A DNA stretch of 64,000 nt from Stomatohabitans albus (GTDB taxonomy: Bacteria > Actinomycetota > Nitriliruptoria > Euzebyales > Euzebyaceae), in contig NZ_JAYKKE010000002.1 of NCBI RefSeq assembly GCF_036336025.1, forward strand, positions 303,364-367,363, read 5' to 3'. The notes under the pieces are model-generated. The model had not been told where the DNA came from. It did not search any database and saw only the letters and a program-made list of their open reading frames with translations. The translations under genes were made by a program, and so were the position numbers. The number at the start of each line of letters is the position of its first letter. Within the stretch, counting starts at the first letter, position 1. This document shows, piece by piece, positions 58,904 through 64,000 of the stretch.

Positions 58904-60271
58904 ATGGCCATTGACGATCGTATTCAACAGGCTTTAGCGTACGCAGACACGACCAAGCACATTGCATTTGGCCATCATGTCACCGGTCAGGCCGGTGCAC
59001 TCTTTGCGCAGTCATTTCCTGGCAAACGAGCGATTTTGGTCGCAGATACGAATACCTGGAATGCCTGTGGCCCAGATGTCCAAGCAAGTTTTGAGGCTGC
59101 TGGTATCTCAATGGATAACCCGTATATCTTTCCTGGGTCTCCAACGCTGTATGCCAGTTATGAAAATGTTGACATCCTCCGTGGCATCCTTCGAGCAACG
59201 GATGCCATTTGTTGTTCAATTGCCGCAGGCACATTAAATGACTTGGCCAAATTGGCAAGTTATGAGTTGGAACGCCCGTATATGAATGTGTGTACAGCAG
59301 CCAGTGTCGATGGGTTTGCTGCGTTCGGCGCATCGATCGCCAAGGATGGGTTTAAAATCACCCGGACCTGTGACGCCCCCGTTGCCCTGGTTGCAGACGT
59401 TGATGTGATGGCTCAAGCACCTCAGCGGCTGACCGCAACTGGTTATGGTGATTTGATCGAGAAAATACCGGCTGGTGCTGATTGGATACTGAGTGAAGAA
59501 CTCGGAATTGAAGCCATTGATACTCGGGTGTGGGAACTTGTTCAGGGCCCGTTACGCCAGGCCCTTGCCAACCCTGATGCGATTGCGTCTGGTGACCCCG
59601 ATGCCCTCGTCGGTCTAGCCGAAGGCAATCTGATGAGTGGCCTTGCTATGCAGGCCTACCAATCCAGCCGACCGGCCTCTGGGGCTGGGCATCAATTTAG
59701 TCACACCTGGGAAATGGAAGGTCATGGGTTGGATGAAGAACCGCCATTGAGCCACGGCTTCAAGGTGGGTATTGGCACGATAGCCTCTTGTGCGTTGTGG
59801 GAATATGCCTTGTCGCTTGATCTCACCACGATTGACATTGATGCCCTTGTAGCCACAGCACCAACCCGCGCCCAGGTAGAAGAACAGGTTCGGGCATTAC
59901 ATATTCCGGCTATCCAAGATGCCGCGGTATCACAAACGATGGATAAGTTTGTCGATGGCGAAGCGTTGCGTGAACGTCTTGAACGCATTGTTGCTCGCTG
60001 GCCCCAAATTGTTGAGCGTTGTCAGGCGCAATTAATAAGTCCTGAGGAGGTTATGGCGGCATTACATGCCGTCGGTGCACCAAGCCATCCGGCCATGATT
60101 GGGATTGATCTTGCACGTTTGAAGCAAACCTACTTCCAGGCATATTCCATACGTTCTCGCTACACGATTCTTGATCTGCTCAATAATGTGCAATATTTAG
60201 GTAATGCTGTTGACGCCCTGTTCGGGCCAGACGGTTTTTGGGGTAGACACCTCGACCCACTAGCTAGTTAA
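58904..60271 (+). CDS. AraM/EgsA-like sn-glycerol-1-phosphate dehydrogenase family protein
   Basis: This 455-residue iron- or zinc-dependent dehydrogenase resembles bacterial AraM and the archaeal glycerol-1-phosphate dehydrogenase. Distinguishing blocks are SIAAGTLNDLAKLASYE, PYMNVCTAASVDGFAAFGASI, LTATGYGDLIEKI and the metal-binding histidines in GAGHQFSHTWEMEGH and LSHGFKVGIGT. Family members oxidise or reduce dihydroxyacetone phosphate to glycerol-1-phosphate. In this operon it may act on a related polyol phosphate. AGGAGG precedes the ATG at short spacing. Confidence 0.87.
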   Translation: MAIDDRIQQALAYADTTKHIAFGHHVTGQAGALFAQSFPGKRAILVADTNTWNACGPDVQASFEAAGISMDNPYIFPGSPTLYASYENVDILRGILRATDAICCSIAAGTLNDLAKLASYELERPYMNVCTAASVDGFAAFGASIAKDGFKITRTCDAPVALVADVDVMAQAPQRLTATGYGDLIEKIPAGADWILSEELGIEAIDTRVWELVQGPLRQALANPDAIASGDPDALVGLAEGNLMSGLAMQAYQSSRPASGAGHQFSHTWEMEGHGLDEEPPLSHGFKVGIGTIASCALWEYALSLDLTTIDIDALVATAPTRAQVEEQVRALHIPAIQDAAVSQTMDKFVDGEALRERLERIVARWPQIVERCQAQLISPEEVMAALHAVGAPSHPAMIGIDLARLKQTYFQAYSIRSRYTILDLLNNVQYLGNAVDALFGPDGFWGRHLDPLAS

Positions 60272-60293
60272 CTCCACAATTTAAAGGATCCCT

Positions 60294-61235
60294 ATGGACC
60301 CCATCGTGCTTTTCGGCGATGTGAACCTCTATTGGCTCATTGCCGCAGCTGCCGGCGGCCTATTTGGTGCCGCAATCGGGGGCAACATCGCGTTCGGTTT
60401 TACCGGCATAACTATTTTGCTGGGCCTAGCCGTTGCCACCGTCACAGACAGTTCATACGTCATTGACTTTGTAGCGTTTGGCCCCATCTTCGGTCCTCAT
60501 ATTTCGTTCGCAGGTGGTGCTGCTGCCGCAGCCTATGCGGCTAAGAAAGGCTATTTGGAAACTGGACGAGACTTGAATACGCCGTTAGTCAGCCTAGATA
60601 AGCCCGATGTACTGTTGGTGGGTGCTGGCTTTGGTGTACTTGGGTACCTGATCAAGGCAATTGTGTCCTACATCCCGTACTTGGGTGAAAAAGTTGACGC
60701 CGTTGCCTTGACCGTACTGCTCAGCGGTCTCATCGCCCGTGCGATGTTCTCATCAACGCCGGTTGCAAAATGGGCTGCCACATTAGATGGTGATCGTCAT
60801 TGGGTTCCTTGGCAAGAACGTCCCGGCCAGGTGGCGGTGTTGTCTGTGGGTTCTTCGGTTTTGGCTATCGGGATTGCGATGTATCTCGTTCAGATTGAGG
60901 GTATCAATCCTGCACTTGCGGGATTCGCGCCGATCCTTCCCTTTGCATTAAGTGCCATCTGCATCATCCTGTTGGTCCTTGGCGCAAACATGCCCGTTAC
61001 TCACCACATCACATTGACCTCTGCCTTAGGGGCTGTTACCTACCTGCCCATTGTTGGTGGCAATATGTTCGTCGCTTTGGTTATCGGCGTCATCTTTGGC
61101 CTCATTGCTGGGTTTGGCGCCGAGTTCGTTCAGCGACTCTTCTACGCCAATGGCGATACCCACATCGATCCACCGGCAGGCATTATCTGGTTCAATACAT
61201 TCTTGATTTTGGTATCAGCATCGTTCTTCGCTTAA
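60294..61235 (+). CDS. Unrecognised polytopic membrane protein
   Basis: This 313-residue protein consists mostly of hydrophobic helices (about eight to nine), with a Gly/Ala-rich start (AAAAGGLFGAAIGGNIAFG) and a polar motif NGDTHIDPPAG near the C-terminus before a last helix. Internal segments show two related halves (GPHISFAGG near residue 75 and GANMPVTHHIT near 230). It sits between a dehydrogenase and a HAD phosphatase gene with short gaps, so it is likely to move a polyol or an anion linked to the pathway. I do not recognise its family. Confidence 0.8.
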   Translation: MDPIVLFGDVNLYWLIAAAAGGLFGAAIGGNIAFGFTGITILLGLAVATVTDSSYVIDFVAFGPIFGPHISFAGGAAAAAYAAKKGYLETGRDLNTPLVSLDKPDVLLVGAGFGVLGYLIKAIVSYIPYLGEKVDAVALTVLLSGLIARAMFSSTPVAKWAATLDGDRHWVPWQERPGQVAVLSVGSSVLAIGIAMYLVQIEGINPALAGFAPILPFALSAICIILLVLGANMPVTHHITLTSALGAVTYLPIVGGNMFVALVIGVIFGLIAGFGAEFVQRLFYANGDTHIDPPAGIIWFNTFLILVSASFFA

Positions 61236-61239
61236 GGCC

Positions 61240-62076
61240 ATGACGACCGTACCCAACCCCGAGGCCATTACGACGTGGTATGACGCGTACGTCTTTGACC
61301 TAGACGGCACCATCTATTTAGGGGATGAATTGCTCCCCGGTGCTCGGGAATTGATAGACACCTTACGACAACACGAAATTCCCGTACGGTTCTTATCGAA
61401 TAATCCCACTAAAAGCCCCCATATGTATGTGGAAAAGCTTGCGGGGTTGGGTATTGATGCCCCGATAGAAACAATTGCGAATACCGTGGTCACCATGACC
61501 CGATGGCTTCAAACCCATCATCCTGGGGCCACGGTATTTCCTATTGCTGAAGCACCACTGGTTGAGGCACTTGATGCCGCAGGTATCCGTATGAGTTCGG
61601 ATCCGACTGAGATAGACATTGTTATTGCGTCATATGATCGCGCCTTTACCTATGAAAAATTGCAAATCGCCTTTGACGCCATTTGGTTTCATCGTCGGGC
61701 CATCTTGGTTGCAACTAATCCCGATAGATACTGCCCTTTTCCTGGTGGGCGAGGTGAACCTGATTGTGCGGCCATCATCGCCGCTATCGAAGCGTGCACT
61801 GGGGTGACCTGTGACACGATTGTCGGGAAACCCAACCCCATAACCATTCATGAAAGCCTCAGGGGGCTTGATATTCCCTTCGAACGGTGTGTGATGGTTG
61901 GTGACCGCTTGGGTACCGATATCAAAATGGCGGTAAATACCGGAATGAAGAGTGCTCTCGTTTTGACAGGGGACTCCGATTTGGCTGATGTTGAAACCTG
62001 TGATCCTGGCGATAGACCGACATGGATTATCGAACGTATCGATGATCTCATCCCCGTGAATATTCGACCCACCTAG
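61240..62076 (+). CDS. HAD-superfamily sugar phosphatase (NagD/PGP type)
   Basis: This 278-residue HAD-IIA hydrolase removes phosphate from small sugar phosphates in the cytoplasm. Motif I is VFDLDGTIYLGDELL (nucleophile and acid Asp), motif II LSNNPTKSP, motif III Lys in VGKPNPI, and motif IV VMVGDRLGTDIKMA. The C2-type cap spans about residues 85-185. The start lies five bases after the membrane protein gene, so they are coupled. In this pathway it might clear toxic phosphate intermediates or produce a free polyol. Confidence 0.9.
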   Translation: MTTVPNPEAITTWYDAYVFDLDGTIYLGDELLPGARELIDTLRQHEIPVRFLSNNPTKSPHMYVEKLAGLGIDAPIETIANTVVTMTRWLQTHHPGATVFPIAEAPLVEALDAAGIRMSSDPTEIDIVIASYDRAFTYEKLQIAFDAIWFHRRAILVATNPDRYCPFPGGRGEPDCAAIIAAIEACTGVTCDTIVGKPNPITIHESLRGLDIPFERCVMVGDRLGTDIKMAVNTGMKSALVLTGDSDLADVETCDPGDRPTWIIERIDDLIPVNIRPT

Positions 62077-62118
62077 GGCTGAGGCCAAGCCGCAGCCCCA
62101 TCTTCGTAAAGGAGTGCT

Positions 62119-63684
62119 ATGAGCTTGCCCACAGATTCATCCGGACCATTCTTGCTCGGTGTTGATTTTGGAACCGAGTCCTGCCGTGTAGCCATCTTTG
62201 ATGTCCATGGCCACCCAGTTCATTTTGCCGCTACCTCATACCCAACTCATCACCCACGCCCGGGTTGGGCAGAACAAGACCCCGGTGATTGGTGGTCATC
62301 ATTTATCGCATCCACACGAAAAGCGATAGAAGGTGCCAAGATTAATCCCGATCAGATCGCCGGTATTAGTTACGACGCCACCACCATGACTGTTGTACCG
62401 ATGGATGCGAATGGTAACCATCTCCGTCGGGCAATTATGTGGATGGATGTACGCGCGAGCGCTGAAGCCGAGCGAGCGTCAACGATTGACCATTGGGCCA
62501 GGCTGTATAACGGTGGTGGCACCATGTCAGCCACCGCCGAGTGGTACCCCTTCAAAGTGGCCTGGTTAGCCGCCAACGAACCAGCAATCGTTGACCAGGC
62601 CGCATACATCATTGATGCCCCTGACTGGGTGACGTACAAGCTGACGGGCGAATGGACCATCAACATTAACTCAGCAGCTCACCGCATGTACTACAACCGT
62701 GATCATGGTGGTTGGCCGACAGAGTTCTATGACCATATAGGTGCCGGCGCAGCCTTTTCAAAAATGTCCGATCGAGTGCTTGATGCAGGGGTATTGGTTG
62801 GGACATTAACTCCTCAAGCCGCTAATGACTTGGGGCTGAAAGCAGGAACACCGGTTGCCCAAGGAATTGCAGATGCATGGGCAGGCCAAATTGGTCTCGG
62901 TGTCGTTCGTCCTGGGAAAACGGCCTTGATTACAGGGTCAAGCCATGTCATCAGTGCCCAAAGTGACACCGCCCTCAGCGGAAAAGGCTTTTTTGGAGCC
63001 TATACGGATGGGGTTGTTCCAGGGCAATACACCTGTGAAGGTGGCCAGGTTTCAACAGGTTCTGTGCTGAAGTGGTACAAAGACAATTTCCTTGGCTCGG
63101 TATCAACAGCAGCCGAAACGATCGGCGCAAATCCCTACGATCTGATGAATCAACGCGCTGCTGAAATCCCAATCGGTTCAGAGGGACTGATTGTGAACGA
63201 GTACTTCCAAGGTAATCGTACGCCCTACACCGACTCCAAAGCCCGTGGCTCAATCTGGGGACTAAGCCTGCACCACACGCCGGCACATATCTATCGTGCC
63301 ATTCAAGAGGGAGTGTGCTACGGCACCGAACATATTTTGCGTCATATGCGTGAAGCCGGACTCACCGTGGATGAAATTGTTGCATGCGGTGGGGCAACAA
63401 AGAGCCGCCATTGGATGCAGATGCATGCTGATGTAACGGGTGTGCCTATCACGCTAACCGAAGTTGGTGATGCCGTGGTCTTAGGTTCATGCATGATCGC
63501 AGCTGTAGGTGCCGGAATCTACAGCGACCTCCAAGAAGCTGCCGATCAGATGGTGCATCCAGTTGAAGTTATTGAGCCCGATCAGCATAATCACGAGGCA
63601 TACGCCTTCTATGTTGACCAGTACGCCAATACCTATCCCGCGTTACGCGAATTTGAACATGCTGTTGTTGATACGTTGGGGTAA
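62119..63684 (+). CDS. FGGY-family carbohydrate kinase
   Basis: This 521-residue kinase has the FGGY fold with N-terminal GVDFGTESCRVAIFDVHGHPV, RPGWAEQDPGDWW, the first substrate segment ISYDATTMTVVPMDANGN and C-terminal GGATKSRHWMQMHADVTGVPI holding the catalytic Asp. GVDFGTES at the start is typical of xylulokinase, ribulokinase and ribitol or erythritol kinases rather than glycerol kinase. A AAAGGAG ribosome-binding site is present. It lies 42 bases after the phosphatase gene. A polyol or ketose substrate is likely, though which one cannot be decided. Confidence 0.88.
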   Translation: MSLPTDSSGPFLLGVDFGTESCRVAIFDVHGHPVHFAATSYPTHHPRPGWAEQDPGDWWSSFIASTRKAIEGAKINPDQIAGISYDATTMTVVPMDANGNHLRRAIMWMDVRASAEAERASTIDHWARLYNGGGTMSATAEWYPFKVAWLAANEPAIVDQAAYIIDAPDWVTYKLTGEWTININSAAHRMYYNRDHGGWPTEFYDHIGAGAAFSKMSDRVLDAGVLVGTLTPQAANDLGLKAGTPVAQGIADAWAGQIGLGVVRPGKTALITGSSHVISAQSDTALSGKGFFGAYTDGVVPGQYTCEGGQVSTGSVLKWYKDNFLGSVSTAAETIGANPYDLMNQRAAEIPIGSEGLIVNEYFQGNRTPYTDSKARGSIWGLSLHHTPAHIYRAIQEGVCYGTEHILRHMREAGLTVDEIVACGGATKSRHWMQMHADVTGVPITLTEVGDAVVLGSCMIAAVGAGIYSDLQEAADQMVHPVEVIEPDQHNHEAYAFYVDQYANTYPALREFEHAVVDTLG

Positions 63685-63686
63685 CG

Positions 63687-64000
63687 ATGCGCGCAGTCGT
63701 CTTTGACGGGCCAGGGGACCTGAACCTCAAAGAGGTCCCCGATCCAGTCATGGGTCACCATGACATCCTGATCGCCCCAACCTGTACCACCCTTTGTGGC
63801 ACTGATGTCCGTATTGTACGAGGTGAAAAAACAAGCGGGATACGAAAAGGCATCATCTTAGGACATGAGATTGCTGGGAAAGTCGTCGGGGTAGGCAGCG
63901 GTGTTACCGGATGGCAAGAAGGTGACCGCGTGAGCGTATTACCCCTCATCGGTTGTGGACGTTGCACACCGTGCGTGACAGGTAATCAGCAAATGTGCGT
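63687..64000 (+). CDS. Zinc-dependent alcohol/polyol dehydrogenase, 3' part outside window
   Basis: The frame opens with ATG two bases after the kinase stop and reaches the window end. The translated start MRAVVFDGPGDLNLKEVPDP is that of a zinc MDR dehydrogenase. It carries the catalytic zinc Cys in TTLCGTDVRIVRG, GHEIAG, and the beginning of the structural zinc motif GCGRCTPCVTGNQQMC. It is the second such enzyme in the locus. A polyol is a likely substrate from context. Confidence 0.88.
   Translation, partial: MRAVVFDGPGDLNLKEVPDPVMGHHDILIAPTCTTLCGTDVRIVRGEKTSGIRKGIILGHEIAGKVVGVGSGVTGWQEGDRVSVLPLIGCGRCTPCVTGNQQMC

Overview
The window reads as a chromosomal segment of an actinobacterium (Actinomycetota) of moderate GC content. 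Several independent markers agree: a mycothione reductase, the septation protein SepH, a Pup plus Pup-ligase pair, the tatA-tatC-helY order next to that pair, a PspC-domain histidine kinase with a LuxR-type regulator, and a polyprenol-phosphate mannosyltransferase-like enzyme. No insertion sequence, phage gene, integrase or CRISPR array was seen. I cannot assign a genus.

Layout. 3-7256: a dipeptide/oligopeptide ABC importer with two tandem substrate-binding lipoproteins, two permeases and two ATPases. 7362-13004: SepH, a PspC protein divergent from a PspC-histidine kinase/response regulator pair, mycothione reductase and a lipoprotein. 13083-16725: a promoter with a terminator-like structured RNA, then sdhCAB. 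16810-18894: a diguanylate cyclase and a YigZ-family protein. 18965-23223: a tRNA-Leu whose anticodon reads AAG, a small Rossmann-like unknown protein, a TtuB-type sulfur carrier, its TtuA thiolase, TrmI (tRNA m1A58 methyltransferase), a 40-residue Pup and the Pup ligase PafA. 23220-30706: glycosyltransferase, class A penicillin-binding protein, zinc-ribbon protein, TatA, TatC, HelY-type helicase. 30715-45149: a cobalamin riboswitch and ten corrinoid genes in near-continuous overlapping order. 45150-46170: an AT-rich stretch with nested inverted repeats and two decayed reading frames. 46179-64000: a SorC-type regulator, glpD, glpK, a galactitol-type PTS and a long run of polyol/sugar-phosphate genes that continues past the window edge.

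How the parts work together. TtuB, TtuA and TrmI would modify neighbouring bases of the tRNA T-arm (s2U54 and m1A58). Pup and PafA form a second small-modifier system directly downstream, so two ubiquitin-like systems share one gene string. Dop, the Mpa/ARC ATPase and proteasome genes are absent from the window. The corrinoid operon mixes enzymes typical of early cobalt insertion (CbiX, CbiG) with a late-insertion type chelatase (CobN plus a fused ChlI-ChlD). The sugar region joins PTS import to three Zn/Fe-type dehydrogenases, an aldolase, an RpiB-type isomerase, transaldolase, a phosphatase and a FGGY kinase. This is consistent with catabolism of a polyol, perhaps a tetritol or pentitol, into glycolysis and the pentose-phosphate pathway.

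The most unusual items are the N-terminally minimal Pup with a ready-made GGE tail, the TtuB homologue whose GG is followed by two alanines, the A34 tRNA-Leu, the structured RNA before sdhC, the AUA-start-like decayed secreted gene with a sequestered ribosome-binding site, and two unrecognised membrane proteins in the polyol locus.
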